Source of the DNA: Pectobacterium sp013449375
GTDB taxonomy: Bacteria > Pseudomonadota > Gammaproteobacteria > Enterobacterales > Enterobacteriaceae
Strand: one strand, 5' to 3'
NCBI RefSeq assembly: GCF_048593165.1
Contig: NZ_CP184271.1
Length of the DNA: 64,000 nucleotides
The position numbers and the translations under genes were made by a program. The notes under the pieces are model-generated. The model did no database searches. It was given only the letters and a program-made list of their open reading frames with translations, and was not told where the DNA came from. Below, piece after piece: positions 26,813 through 36,424 of this stretch (positions are counted from its first letter, which is position 1; each line of letters begins with the position of its first letter).

Positions 26813-27616
26813 TTATTCGCTGTTCGATGCCGCAAAAAGCAGCGGGAGCAGGTGCTTGAGATCCGGTAGCCCCTGAAGTTTGTGGTCGCCTAAATATTGC
26901 AGCACGGGCAGATAGATGATGAAAAATGCCATTCCCACCAGACATTTGGCCGGAATGGACAGAACGAACACCTGAAGCTGCGGGCTATACAGGCTGAGTA
27001 GCGCAATGCTGAATTCCAACAGCAGTAGCAGCGCGACCAGCGGCCCGGCGTACACCACCAGATGGGTGAAGGTGTCGGCCAGCAGACTGAGATAGACCTC
27101 AAACCCTTTTTCACCCGGCGCGGGCAGCCAGGACAGCACCGGCCAGATTTGGTAGCTGTCCCAAATTAGCTGCGTTAGCCCCTTCAGGCCGATACCGATA
27201 ATCAGTAGCAGAATCAGGGTCTGTTTCAGCAGATGGCCGAGCGGCGTAGCATCCGAACCCAGCGCGGGGTTGAGCTGGCCGCCCATGAGCGCGCCGCGCT
27301 GGTTATCGAACAGGGCACCGACGGATTCAAACAGCCAGAATGGCATCGCCAGAATCAGCGCGATAAGCAGCCCGACGATCAGCTCTTTCAGCAACAGGCC
27401 CGGCAGCATCGGCCAGGACAGCGGCGTCAGCAAAAGTTGCTGCTGTACGATGGGGGCAGGTAGCAGCGTCAGGGAAATCACCACGGCGTTGCGCATCATG
27501 CCTTTCAGCACGTTGAGTGAAAAAACCGGCACCAGAATAAAGCAGGGATACAGCCGGGCGATGCCGAGCGTAATGGCAATGATAAAGTCGTAAACGTGCT
27601 GAATGGTGGCGATCAT
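26813..27616 (-). CDS. hrcT: Type III secretion export-gate protein HrcT (SctT)
   Basis: A 267-residue, strongly hydrophobic protein of the SctT/FliR family, with the typical segments LYPCFILVPVFS near the N-terminus and GLLIALILAMPFWLFESVGALFDNQRG mid-protein. With HrcR and HrcS it forms the helical pore of the export gate inside the basal body. It follows hrcS by 6 bases and precedes hrcU. Confidence 0.96.
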   Translation of the reverse strand: MIATIQHVYDFIIAITLGIARLYPCFILVPVFSLNVLKGMMRNAVVISLTLLPAPIVQQQLLLTPLSWPMLPGLLLKELIVGLLIALILAMPFWLFESVGALFDNQRGALMGGQLNPALGSDATPLGHLLKQTLILLLIIGIGLKGLTQLIWDSYQIWPVLSWLPAPGEKGFEVYLSLLADTFTHLVVYAGPLVALLLLLEFSIALLSLYSPQLQVFVLSIPAKCLVGMAFFIIYLPVLQYLGDHKLQGLPDLKHLLPLLFAASNSE

Positions 27617-27622
27617 GCGGAT

Positions 27623-27883
27623 TTATACCCCGGTCTGCGCAATCATATTGAACGCGGTAATGGCCAACTGCATCAGTTCTACGCCAATCCAGCGCCCGCA
27701 AATCGCCAGCGTCAGCCCGACGGAAATCAGTTTGACGGCGAAAGGCAGCGTCTGATCCTGCAACTGCATCACCGCCTGTAGCAGTGAAATCAGCACACCG
27801 ACGATCACCGCAACCAGCAGAGGTGGCGCGGAGAGCAGGACGACCATCACCATGGCCTGACGGAAAAGCGTGATTATTTCCAT
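27623..27883 (-). CDS. hrcS: Type III secretion export-gate protein HrcS (SctS)
   Basis: This 86-residue protein has the two-helix hairpin of the SctS/FliQ family (ITLFRQAMVMVVLLSAPPLL, then a second hydrophobic helix after the polar turn LQDQTLPFAVK). Length and position between hrcR and hrcT are as expected. It forms the middle layer of the export-gate pore. Confidence 0.95.
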   Translation of the reverse strand: MEIITLFRQAMVMVVLLSAPPLLVAVIVGVLISLLQAVMQLQDQTLPFAVKLISVGLTLAICGRWIGVELMQLAITAFNMIAQTGV

Positions 27884-27890
27884 CGCGGCC

Positions 27891-28544
27891 TCACAGGTAG
27901 CTGTAGAACAGGCCGTCCAGCAGCCGCGTCCAGCCGTTGACCAGCACGAACAGCAGCAACTTTAACGGCAGCGAGAGCGTCATCGGTGCGACCATCTGCA
28001 TCCCCAGCGCCAGCAGCACGTTCGAGACGATGAGATCGATGACGATAAACGGGATGTAAATCAGGAAGCCGATTTTGAACCCAGCCTGTAGCTCCGACAG
28101 CACGAACGCCGGAATCACCAGCAGCAGATTTTGCGTATTCACCTTTTCGGATAGCGACGCTGGCCACATTTGCAGGCTGTTTTCATGCAGATGGGTGAGG
28201 ATATCCGGGTCAACATTGCGTGACATAAAGGTTTGCAGCGGTTCCAGTCCGTAGGTCACGCTGGCCTGAAGCGACGTGATGTCGGTCATATCCAGCGGCT
28301 TTTCCTGCACGCGTTTGGTGATGTCCTGAAACACTGGCGCCATGACAAACAGCGTTGCCGCAAGCGCGATGCCATACAGTGCCATATTGGGCGGCACCTG
28401 TTGTACCCCGATGGCGTTGCGGGTAATCAGCAGCACAATCGCAATCTTCAGAAAGCAGGTACAGACAATCATCATCAGCGGAATCAGGGAGAGGGCGCCC
28501 AAAAAGAGCGCAAACATCAACGGGTCGAACGCGCCGGAGGTCAT
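27891..28544 (-). CDS. hrcR: Type III secretion export-gate protein HrcR (SctR)
   Basis: The 217-residue SctR/FliP-family protein has its N-terminal membrane segment SLIPLMMIVCTCFLKIAIVL, followed by the conserved RNAIGVQQVPPNMALYGIAL, and two C-terminal helices. Five copies form the core of the export gate. Its start overlaps the end of hrcQ by 4 bases. Confidence 0.96.
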   Translation of the reverse strand: MTSGAFDPLMFALFLGALSLIPLMMIVCTCFLKIAIVLLITRNAIGVQQVPPNMALYGIALAATLFVMAPVFQDITKRVQEKPLDMTDITSLQASVTYGLEPLQTFMSRNVDPDILTHLHENSLQMWPASLSEKVNTQNLLLVIPAFVLSELQAGFKIGFLIYIPFIVIDLIVSNVLLALGMQMVAPMTLSLPLKLLLFVLVNGWTRLLDGLFYSYL

Positions 28545-29698
28545 GGAGCCAACTCCGGTGCGGCGGCGTGCTCTTCATCTGCTATCGAGACATGCTGCGG
28601 GGGGGCGGAAAAACGCTCGGTAATCTGTAACCCCAGTCTTCCTTCCACATCGACCAGATCGCCGCTCGCCAGGGCGGTATCGCCGTGATACAGCCAGGCT
28701 TGCCCCGGCACCACGTCGCGCAGCGTTAACACGCTACCGCTGGCAAGCTGCTGCAATTCCGTTAGCGTCATCGTCAGGCTCCCGCAACGAAGGTGTAAGG
28801 TGACGGGCAGCGGCGGTAAATTACCCGTGACGGTGTCACTTTTTGATGTGAATTCAAATGCCGATGCATCGGAATGCGGATCGGCTAGCATCGTGTCGGT
28901 GGTGGACGGGGGCATTGAGACAGTCTCCATGTCGGTAACGGTAAAGGTGTAGGGGGCGTGTGCCGTGAGCTGTAGCGTACCGTGCAGGCGCAGTGTGCCG
29001 GATGACAGCGTTCCCTCGCCGGAGGGGGTAAACCACGGGCGGTTGGGGAGAATAAGATCGCCCGTACGTAAACGACGTAACGCGGATAGCGGCAGCACGG
29101 CATCAGCCAGCGTAAGAGGAACCTCGATCGCCATTCCTGCGGGCAGCTCACGGCGCTGGCGGTGCCAGCCAGCGCGGGAGAACAGCGTCAGCCAGACGGC
29201 GTCAGCGGCCTGCATCCGGCTACGCACGCTAATACCCTTCCAGCTCACGCTGAGCCAGGCGCAGAGTGCAACGCTGCTGCCATGTTGCTCTCCTGCATCA
29301 CGTGCTTTCGTAGAACGATCCAGCGGGTTAATTTCCCCGACAAGCGCCCGCAGTACGGGATTGAGTGACTGGTTGTAGAGCGTCCAATACCACTCCTGAG
29401 CCGCATCATCGTCTTCGGTGGCGGGCAGTAGCGGGCAATCCGACAGCAGGCTGAGCACCGGGAACGGATCGGTCAGTGAGATATCACCGATGTCGCTACG
29501 CCAGTCGCTGGCCTGTGCGGTGGACGAGGCTTCCGCCAGACTGCTTTCCGTGGCCAGTTGAAGGTGCAAGCGGCCGACCTGTCCCCCACGGGTAAACGGC
29601 AGCGCGAGTCCGGTGGCCAATGTCGATCGAATACGCGCGTGTTGCGCGCGCAGGGTCGGCAGCGTTAGCCGCTTGATGTGCTGTAGATTCGGTTTCAT
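28541..29698 (-). CDS. hrcQ: Type III secretion C-ring protein HrcQ (SctQ)
   Basis: 385 residues. The C-terminal SPOA domain (about residues 305-370; LPVTLHLRCGSLTMTLTELQ, then LASGDLVDVEGRLGLQIT) is typical of SctQ/FliN-type proteins that form the cytoplasmic sorting platform. Here it is a single gene. In Pseudomonas syringae the same protein is split into HrcQA and HrcQB. Both ends overlap neighbours by four bases (hrpP upstream, hrcR downstream). A second internal start giving a short SPOA-only product is known in other systems and was not assessed here. Confidence 0.94.
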   Translation of the reverse strand: MKPNLQHIKRLTLPTLRAQHARIRSTLATGLALPFTRGGQVGRLHLQLATESSLAEASSTAQASDWRSDIGDISLTDPFPVLSLLSDCPLLPATEDDDAAQEWYWTLYNQSLNPVLRALVGEINPLDRSTKARDAGEQHGSSVALCAWLSVSWKGISVRSRMQAADAVWLTLFSRAGWHRQRRELPAGMAIEVPLTLADAVLPLSALRRLRTGDLILPNRPWFTPSGEGTLSSGTLRLHGTLQLTAHAPYTFTVTDMETVSMPPSTTDTMLADPHSDASAFEFTSKSDTVTGNLPPLPVTLHLRCGSLTMTLTELQQLASGSVLTLRDVVPGQAWLYHGDTALASGDLVDVEGRLGLQITERFSAPPQHVSIADEEHAAAPELAP

Positions 29699-30228
29699 CG
29701 CTCATACTCTCTGGCGTCAAAACGCAGGTTGATCGGGCAGTCCAACGCACTGGAGAGCGAATGACGGCAGGCTTCACGCCGATCTTTTAACTGGTGGTAA
29801 CTTTCCCGGCTGAAACGCAGGGAGATATCCCAGCCGCGCGGCACCAGCGTGGCTAAACGCGCATCGATATCGCCCAGTTGCGGCAGTTGCAGGCTAAAAG
29901 CAAACGGCGGGGCACAGATGTTGTCCATTGCTTCAATCAGCTCACATTGCAGTGGCTGCCACTGTGACGGTGTCACATATTGTGGGCTGTCTGGCGCTTC
30001 ACTCTGCGGCGGCGGTGGGCCGTTGATGGGATGGCTTGGTGACAAGGCAATTGGCGTGTCCTGATAAAACGCCTCTTCAAAGCCGTCGGAAAACGTGAAG
30101 GCCTCCCAGAAATCCCTATGTTGTGGATCGGGTTGCGAATGGTCTACGCGAGAGGATTTGCCGTGCAGCGCGGCCTGCGCGTTCTGCGTCGCCTTGGATT
30201 CGGATGACGCAATCTGTCGGTTATTCAT
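29695..30228 (-). CDS. hrpP: Type III secretion needle-length / substrate-switch protein HrpP (SctP)
   Basis: A 177-residue, Ser/Pro/Gln-rich, hydrophilic protein in the SctP position between hrpO and hrcQ. Sequence conservation of this family is low and the assignment rests on position, size and composition (PINGPPPPQSEAPDSPQY stretch). HrpP-type proteins are secreted early and act on HrcU to switch substrate class. The ATG at 30228 follows AGGAG and overlaps the hrpO stop. The longer frame to 30285 would run into hrpO. Confidence 0.88.
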   Translation of the reverse strand: MNNRQIASSESKATQNAQAALHGKSSRVDHSQPDPQHRDFWEAFTFSDGFEEAFYQDTPIALSPSHPINGPPPPQSEAPDSPQYVTPSQWQPLQCELIEAMDNICAPPFAFSLQLPQLGDIDARLATLVPRGWDISLRFSRESYHQLKDRREACRHSLSSALDCPINLRFDAREYER

Positions 30229-30662
30229 ACGTGCTCCTGAGGTAACGTAAGCAGATAGTCGAGTTTCTCCACCGCTTTCTGGCATTGGCGAGTAGCGTCT
30301 CGGGCGTGATCAACCTGACATTGCTGGTTGTGGTGTTGTTGCTGTGTGGCCTGCACCTGCTGCGTTTCTGTCGCGATCGCGCTGAGTAAGCGTTGTTCGG
30401 CGGCCAGGCGTTTTTTCAGGTTTTCCAGCGTGTGGCGTTGCCCCTGCGTTTCTGTGGCAAACTGGTCGCGCTGTGCCTGGCTGGCCTGCCGCAACATGTC
30501 GACCTGCTGCTGATGATGGCGTTGCTGTTCCTCAATTCGGATCAACTGCTGTTCTTCCTGCCGCTGCTGGCGTTCACTGCGGCTTAAGCGTTGGCGGCGT
30601 ATCGGCATCAGCAGGTTCAACACGGTCTGTAACTCCGCATCGCGTTCGGTGTTATGGGACAT
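30225..30662 (-). CDS. hrpO: Type III secretion ATPase stalk protein HrpO (SctO)
   Basis: 145 residues, almost wholly coiled-coil, rich in Gln/Arg/Glu/Leu heptads (residues about 22-135), as in SctO/FliJ proteins that sit in the ATPase hexamer and link it to HrcV. It overlaps hrcN upstream by 11 bases and hrpP downstream by 4, consistent with coupled translation. Confidence 0.92.
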   Translation of the reverse strand: MSHNTERDAELQTVLNLLMPIRRQRLSRSERQQRQEEQQLIRIEEQQRHHQQQVDMLRQASQAQRDQFATETQGQRHTLENLKKRLAAEQRLLSAIATETQQVQATQQQHHNQQCQVDHARDATRQCQKAVEKLDYLLTLPQEHV

Positions 30663-32019
30663 AGCGGCTGACTCCGGCGAGCTGTTGTTGAATCACGCCA
30701 TAAGGCATCGGTTCACGCATCGACTGACGCAGAAACTGCGTGATTTCTGCATGGGCGTTGACGGCGGAATCAGTCAGCACGTCATGGCCGGGCTGGTATT
30801 CTCCGAGGCGGATCAGCATCTCAACTTGCTTGTACGCCGCCATCAGACGCCGTACGCCGCCCGCGTGGCGGGTGTGCTCGGTATCCACGACGTTACTCAT
30901 GGTGCGGCTTAGGCTGGCCAGCACGTCGATAGCCGGATAGTGCCCCTGTTCCGCCAGCCGTCGGGCGAGCACAATGTGCCCGTCAATCAGCGAACGTACC
31001 TCGTCGGCAACGGGGTCGTTCATGGAATCCTGCTCGATCAGAACGGAATAGAGCGCGGTGATGGCGCCGTCTTCCGTTTGTCCGGCGCGTTCAACCAGAC
31101 GCGGCAGCAACGTATAGACCGACGGTGGCAGCCCGCCACGCCCCTGTGGTTCGCCGAGCGCCAGACCGATTTCGCGCTGGGCGCGGGCGAAACGCGTCAG
31201 GGAATCAATAATCAGCAGCACCTGACGACCTTCGGCTCGGTAAGCCTCGGCGATGGCGGTGGCGGTGAATGCCGCGCGGGCGCGTTCCATGCTGCTGCGA
31301 TCGGAGGTCGAGCACACCAGCACGGTGCGGCTGCGCAGTTCGTCGTCCAGTTCGTGATCGAGAAACTCACGCAGTTCGCGGCCACGTTCGCCAATCAGCC
31401 CGAAAACGATGGCGTCGCACGGCGTATTACGCGCCAGCTCGGCCAGCAGCGTGGTTTTACCGCAGCCCGCACCGGCAAAAATGCCGACGCGTTGCCCCTG
31501 ACCGATGGTAAGCAGGCCATCGACGGCGCGTAATCCGGTGGGGAGCGGTTGGCTGATACGCGGTCGGGACGTCGGTGGTGGAGCGTCGCCCAGCACCGGC
31601 TGTGTGCGGCCTGTGGCATGACCGGGTTCGACAAACGCGCTCTCGCCGCCGTCTTCCAGCGCCCGGCCAAACCCGTCCAGTACGCTGCCCAGCAAACGTT
31701 TCGACACCTGAATGCAGTGCGGCTGATACAGCGGCGTCACGGCGGCACCCTGTGCGATGCCGTCCAGCGCCCCGAGCGCAGAGAGAAAGGTATTGTCCGG
31801 GCTAAACCCCACGACTTCAGCCATCATCTGGCTATCGTCCTGACGGGCTACCCAGCACAGATCGCCAATGCGTGCCTGCGGCAGGCTGCACTCCAGTAGG
31901 ATGCCGCTGACGGCCATGACGCGGCCTTTTTTCTCCACGGGCGCATAGGCTGCCAGATGCTGGTGCTGCTGTGCGACCCACTGGTCGAGCAGGGGAAAAG
32001 AAGAAGGTTGAGTCTGCAT
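30652..32019 (-). CDS. hrcN: Type III secretion ATPase HrcN (SctN)
   Basis: A 455-residue F1-type ATPase. It has Walker A GAGCGKTT at 183-190, the adjacent GERGRELREF segment that follows the beta-strand IVFGLIGE, Walker B region LLIIDSLTRFARA and the family signature around PSVYTLLPRLVERAG. It unfolds and releases effectors from chaperones at the base of the secretion machine. It shares one base with hrpQ upstream and overlaps hrpO downstream. Confidence 0.97.
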   Translation of the reverse strand: MQTQPSSFPLLDQWVAQQHQHLAAYAPVEKKGRVMAVSGILLECSLPQARIGDLCWVARQDDSQMMAEVVGFSPDNTFLSALGALDGIAQGAAVTPLYQPHCIQVSKRLLGSVLDGFGRALEDGGESAFVEPGHATGRTQPVLGDAPPPTSRPRISQPLPTGLRAVDGLLTIGQGQRVGIFAGAGCGKTTLLAELARNTPCDAIVFGLIGERGRELREFLDHELDDELRSRTVLVCSTSDRSSMERARAAFTATAIAEAYRAEGRQVLLIIDSLTRFARAQREIGLALGEPQGRGGLPPSVYTLLPRLVERAGQTEDGAITALYSVLIEQDSMNDPVADEVRSLIDGHIVLARRLAEQGHYPAIDVLASLSRTMSNVVDTEHTRHAGGVRRLMAAYKQVEMLIRLGEYQPGHDVLTDSAVNAHAEITQFLRQSMREPMPYGVIQQQLAGVSRYVP

Positions 32020-32954
32020 TACCAGTTCACCGTTATCTGTTGTTTGCCGCTGAATTCAATCTGGTGCTCATCAATTTTCACCAGACGCAGGTTGTCGATT
32101 TCATCGCCGATGAAAAAACGCTGGCCGTCCGCCGTGACGACGTTGGCGCGGGATCCGCTGGTGACCTGAACGATCTGAAACGGCAGTTGCTCCGTTTTCA
32201 GCTGCGTCCGGTTATCCACGGACAGCGCGGTTCTATAACGTTGGTGGAGTTGGGCGAGCATCCGTTCCAGCTTTTTTTGATCGTCCGGCGTTAATTGTCC
32301 GGTGAGCGTGAGGCGATCCTGATACGCCGCCACTTTCACGGCCGCGCTCAGTTCCCGCTCCTGCAACATGATGCGCAGCGTGCTTTCCAGCTGTGGCAGC
32401 GTACTGAGCGGTTTACGGGTATCCTGCGGCGGTGGAGCGGCAGGCATCGCGACGCTCTCCTGTAGCTGCCAACTGCCCACCATCACCAGCAGCAACGCGC
32501 CAAGCAGCAGATAGCTGGCTTTAGCCCACAGCGGCAGGCGTGTCGCAGATGCTGGTGTAGGAAGCGGCGCAGCGGTATGAACCGGTGTGTCGTCGATAGA
32601 CATATCCGCTGGGGTAACGTGCTCTTCCGCCGTCGGAGAGGCTTCGTTGTCGTCAGGCCAAGGCGTATCGGCCGCCACAATGCAGAGCCAAATCTGCCCC
32701 AGCGCAAACGGTGTACCGAGCGGCAGAACGTCAATCTGTTCGACGGTATGGCCTTCCGCATTACATACGGTGCCATCCTGTGCGTTGAGCGCCCAGCCGT
32801 CAGCGGTCTTCTCCAACTGGCTGTGATACGGCGCTATGCCGGGATCGTAAAGCACGAGATCGGCATCATCGGCGGCACCGAGACGCCAGGCGTTGCCACA
32901 GAGCGGCAGCGCCGCACCGCGATGTAAACCAGTCAACACGCGTAATTCAAACAT
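32019..32954 (-). CDS. hrpQ: Type III secretion inner-membrane ring protein HrpQ (SctD)
   Basis: 311 residues with an N-terminal cytoplasmic FHA-like domain (about residues 1-95; ELRVLTGLHRGAALPLCG is typical), a Pro/Thr-rich linker, one membrane helix (about 142-161, KASYLLLGALLLVMVGSW) and a periplasmic part with BON-like ring-building motif. This is the SctD architecture that forms the outer of the two inner-membrane rings, around HrcJ. It follows hrcV by 9 bases. Confidence 0.93.
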   Translation of the reverse strand: MFELRVLTGLHRGAALPLCGNAWRLGAADDADLVLYDPGIAPYHSQLEKTADGWALNAQDGTVCNAEGHTVEQIDVLPLGTPFALGQIWLCIVAADTPWPDDNEASPTAEEHVTPADMSIDDTPVHTAAPLPTPASATRLPLWAKASYLLLGALLLVMVGSWQLQESVAMPAAPPPQDTRKPLSTLPQLESTLRIMLQERELSAAVKVAAYQDRLTLTGQLTPDDQKKLERMLAQLHQRYRTALSVDNRTQLKTEQLPFQIVQVTSGSRANVVTADGQRFFIGDEIDNLRLVKIDEHQIEFSGKQQITVNW

Positions 32955-32963
32955 GGTGTATTC

Positions 32964-35066
32964 CTATGCGCTAAAGGGGTCAGGGGAGTCGTAAAGATCA
33001 AGGCGTCCGATGACGTTGATCGACAGCGTGGATTCCAGTTCGGTGAAGGACAGCACCGGAACGTGGTGAAATTCGTCCTGTAGCAAGGTACGCAGTGGGC
33101 TGCGCAGATCCTGCGCCACCAGTACCAGACTGCGCTGCGAGGAGAACGGCGGAAATGCCTGCCGTAGCTGATTGAGCAGCGTGGAGGCGTAGTCCTGCGT
33201 CAGGGCGAAGAAGGTTTCATTCTGCGTCTGGCGCAGCGCGTCGCGCAGTAGCTCCTCACTTTCCGGCGTTAGCAGCCAGACGGCCAGACTGTTTTCGTCG
33301 CTGTACTGGTGGCAGATTTGCGATTTGAGCGCCAGACGCACGTAGTCGGTCAGCGCCAGCGTATCCCGTTCGTGCTGGCCGACTTCAATCAACGCCTCGG
33401 CGATAGGGCGCACGGAACGAAGCGGCACGCGTTCGGAAGCCAGCCGTTGCAGCACGCTGGCGAAACGCGAAAGCGGCATGATGCGCTGAAGCTCCTGCGC
33501 CAATTCCGGCTGCTCACTTTCCAGCCAGACCAGAATGGATTTGGTTTCCTGCAAGCCAATAAATTGCGAACCGGTACGATGAATGGCCTGTTCCATACGC
33601 GCGAGGATCAGTTCATCCGCCGTCCAGCGTGGCACATCGTCCGGCTGCTGTGCGGCGTGTGCCAGCGGCAACCAGAGCCAGTGGCTTTCATCCCGTAATG
33701 TGTGTCCCGGTGTGGCCAGTGTGTCATCAGCCTGTGCGATGGCACCGCTGGCAATGGCCAACCGATCGGTGACAAAGGTGGCTTTTACGTAGGGAATTTC
33801 GTAGACGCAAAACTGAAATTCATCTTCCGCTAACCGATCGTTGAATTCGATATCAAAGGACGGCAGGGTAAAGCCAAAACGATAAACCAGCCTGTTACGC
33901 AGGCGACGGATATTTTGTACCAGCGCCGTCGCGGTCGGTTGCCCCTGCCAAACCGGATGAAACCGCAGCAAATAGGCGCGCGTAGGGTTGAAACGCCGCA
34001 GATCCTGATAGCCGTTCTGTTCGGCAGGCATGTTGTCCGCTTCCGACTGGCTGGCATCCCACTGCCCCTGCTGCTTGATGCGCCAGAGCTGAAACAGGCC
34101 GCTGCCAAGTGATGCCAGACTGATGGCGATAAACACCAGCGTTGGCATCCCCGGCAGCAGCGCAAAGCCAAACATGCCGATGGAGGCGATGATCCACGCT
34201 TTAGGCTGGCTGGTGAGCTGTTCGGCAATTTCGCGGCCAATATTGGCATCCACTTTTTGGCCATCGGCCGAGACGCGAGTGATGATCATTCCGGCGGTCA
34301 ACGAGATCAGCAGGGCGGGGATCTGGGCGATCAGTCCGTCGCCAATGGTCAATACCGAATAAACGTGCATGGCCTCGGACGCCGCCATATTGTGCTGCAA
34401 CACCCCGATGGCAAAACCGCCGATCATGTTGATAAACACGATCACCAGCGACGCAATGGCATCGCCTTTGACGAACTTCATCGCCCCGTCCATCGCCCCG
34501 AACAGTTGACTCTCTTTAGCCAGATTCTCGCGCCGCTGCCGAGCCTGATGGGCTTCGATCAATCCCGCACGCAGATCGCTGTCGATGGACATCTGTTTAC
34601 CGGGCATCGCATCCAGCGTGAAGCGTGCCGCCACCTCGGCCACGCGCTCGGAGCCTTTGGTGATCACCAGAAAATTCACCACTGTCAGAATCAGGAAGAT
34701 CACCAAGCCGACGGCCAGATTCCCGCCCACCACATAGTTACCGAAGGCTTCCACGATATGGCCGCCATCCTGTTGAAGCAGGATTTGGCGCGTGGTGGAA
34801 ATCGAGATCGCCAGTCGGAACATAGTGGTCAGCAGCAGCACCGCCGGAAACGTCGAGAAGGCCAGCGGCTTCGGCAGATACATCGCGAGCACGATCAGCA
34901 GAGAAGAGGCGCAAATGTTGAGCGCGATGAGCACATCGATCAGGCCGGTAGGCAGCGGGATGATCATCATGAAGACGATAGACATCACGATGACCGCGCC
35001 AACGACCTCGGAGCGCTGCATCGCGCTTAGCGCAATGCGGTTCAGCCAGGTAATCAGCAGATTCAT
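32964..35066 (-). CDS. hrcV: Type III secretion major export apparatus protein HrcV (SctV)
   Basis: The 700-residue protein is a clear SctV/FlhA member. The N-terminal half has about eight membrane helices with conserved LLTTMFRLAISISTTRQILL and VNFLVITKGSERVAEVAARF (the FHIPEP region). The cytoplasmic C-terminal half forms the nonameric ring that receives chaperone-substrate complexes. It overlaps hrpJ by 4 bases. Confidence 0.97.
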   Translation of the reverse strand: MNLLITWLNRIALSAMQRSEVVGAVIVMSIVFMMIIPLPTGLIDVLIALNICASSLLIVLAMYLPKPLAFSTFPAVLLLTTMFRLAISISTTRQILLQQDGGHIVEAFGNYVVGGNLAVGLVIFLILTVVNFLVITKGSERVAEVAARFTLDAMPGKQMSIDSDLRAGLIEAHQARQRRENLAKESQLFGAMDGAMKFVKGDAIASLVIVFINMIGGFAIGVLQHNMAASEAMHVYSVLTIGDGLIAQIPALLISLTAGMIITRVSADGQKVDANIGREIAEQLTSQPKAWIIASIGMFGFALLPGMPTLVFIAISLASLGSGLFQLWRIKQQGQWDASQSEADNMPAEQNGYQDLRRFNPTRAYLLRFHPVWQGQPTATALVQNIRRLRNRLVYRFGFTLPSFDIEFNDRLAEDEFQFCVYEIPYVKATFVTDRLAIASGAIAQADDTLATPGHTLRDESHWLWLPLAHAAQQPDDVPRWTADELILARMEQAIHRTGSQFIGLQETKSILVWLESEQPELAQELQRIMPLSRFASVLQRLASERVPLRSVRPIAEALIEVGQHERDTLALTDYVRLALKSQICHQYSDENSLAVWLLTPESEELLRDALRQTQNETFFALTQDYASTLLNQLRQAFPPFSSQRSLVLVAQDLRSPLRTLLQDEFHHVPVLSFTELESTLSINVIGRLDLYDSPDPFSA

Positions 35067-36271
35067 GACGACCCCTTATCCGAGTCGTGCGCATCCTGTT
35101 TATGCGACGATGAGGGGGCGCGCTGCGTCAGGTCATCATGTTGAGCGCTTTTAGCCTGCTGTTTCTCATATTGGGCGATATCGCCAATCATGCCGCGTAT
35201 CAACTGGAGCGCCGTTTGCCGGTTTTTACTGTCTCGCCACAGCGGATGCGGTAGGTCGCTAACGAGCGGCAGCAGAGCGCTGAAAAACATCGCCTGATGC
35301 TGTACCTGAGTACCTGCGACCTCTCGCCCAAGATTATGCAGGTCGCGGGCATAAGCGCCGTTAGCGCTCAGGCCAATCAGACGACGGGTCAGCTCCACGG
35401 CACCGAGCGTAAAGGCAGGCACTTTATTCGCCAGCCGCGTGAGTAGCGTCTGGCTGGATGACAGCGTATGGCTCAGGTGGCGAGAATCATTGAGGTTGCT
35501 CAGCATCTTGCTGAGCACGGCTTTCGAAATAGAGGGCGTCAGCGAGGCGATATCCGCCGCCAACGCCCGCTGCAACGTGCGCAGCCCAATGGAAAACGTC
35601 GCGGAATCAAAGCGTTCCAGCAGGGAATCCAACAGAGCGCTAGCCGACTGCTGATGCACAATTTTTTGGTAGTACAGCTCACGCATCGCCTGTTTTTGTT
35701 CAGGCTGAGTGCTGAACAGCGCAATGGCCGTTGCGGTATTCAAACCCGCTCGCACTTCTGGCCCTTTCTCCTGATGCAACTGCTGTAGCGCATGCTCTAC
35801 CGCTGTCGCCAGTTCTGGCTGCTGGGCGGATTGCTGCTGAATATGGCGCAGCAGGATATCGCCGCGCGCCGGATCGTTGCCTGCGGCTTCCAGAACGGCG
35901 TCAAGCGACGGTGAGCCTTTCTGCATCAGCAGATCGCGCATACGGCTCAGTTGCTGGTCGAGCGTACTCTGCGACGGATTTTCCAGCATGCGGAACAGTT
36001 CCGTCAGTTTTTCAATGCGTTCGACACTGGCGGAGGTACGCGCCTCCGGCTGCTGGGCGATGTGGCGTCGGTTCAGCGATTTGCTGCGTCGCTCGGCCTG
36101 CTCGCCAAACGCCATGGCCACTTCTTCCATCGAGGTCGATAACGGCGAACCGGGAGACGCGTGGTGCGAACTGGTCTGTTGCACTGCCGCTTGCGGCGCG
36201 GGATCGTCATCCACGACGACAGGACGCGGTAGGGCGTTACTGGAGGGAAGGACGGTCGGCATTTTTATCAT
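35063..36271 (-). CDS. hrpJ: Type III secretion gatekeeper HrpJ (SctW)
   Basis: 402 residues, mostly alpha-helical, of the HrpJ/YopN/InvE gatekeeper family: the segment EEVAMAFGEQAERRSKSLNR resembles the family N-terminal domain and the remainder is built of helical X-bundles. It holds back effectors until translocators have been exported and is itself secreted in Pseudomonas. The ATG at 36271 has AGGA 8 bases upstream. An upstream frame to 36379 would overlap the promoter. It is the first gene of the hrpJ-hrcU operon, driven by the HrpL box at 36337-36364. Confidence 0.93.
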   Translation of the reverse strand: MIKMPTVLPSSNALPRPVVVDDDPAPQAAVQQTSSHHASPGSPLSTSMEEVAMAFGEQAERRSKSLNRRHIAQQPEARTSASVERIEKLTELFRMLENPSQSTLDQQLSRMRDLLMQKGSPSLDAVLEAAGNDPARGDILLRHIQQQSAQQPELATAVEHALQQLHQEKGPEVRAGLNTATAIALFSTQPEQKQAMRELYYQKIVHQQSASALLDSLLERFDSATFSIGLRTLQRALAADIASLTPSISKAVLSKMLSNLNDSRHLSHTLSSSQTLLTRLANKVPAFTLGAVELTRRLIGLSANGAYARDLHNLGREVAGTQVQHQAMFFSALLPLVSDLPHPLWRDSKNRQTALQLIRGMIGDIAQYEKQQAKSAQHDDLTQRAPSSSHKQDAHDSDKGSS

Positions 36272-36336
36272 GGTGTCATCCTGAATAAGTCGGCTACGTG
36301 TCGTGGTGTGAACGTGCAGCGAGATACATGTATTGC

Positions 36337-36364
36337 TGTGTGGAATCTGAAAAGAATGGGTTCC
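36337..36364 (-). promoter_or_regulatory. HrpL-dependent promoter (hrp box) of the hrpJ operon
   Basis: Read on the minus strand this is GGAACC-N15-CCACACA, an exact match to the hrp box consensus GGAACC-N15/16-CCACNNA. It ends 65 bases before the hrpJ ATG. Confidence 0.92.
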
Positions 36365-36424
36365 CCCACGTGAAGTCATCGGAGCAGGCCGAATTTGATG
36401 GCGGATTGGGTGAAATGCCGTTAC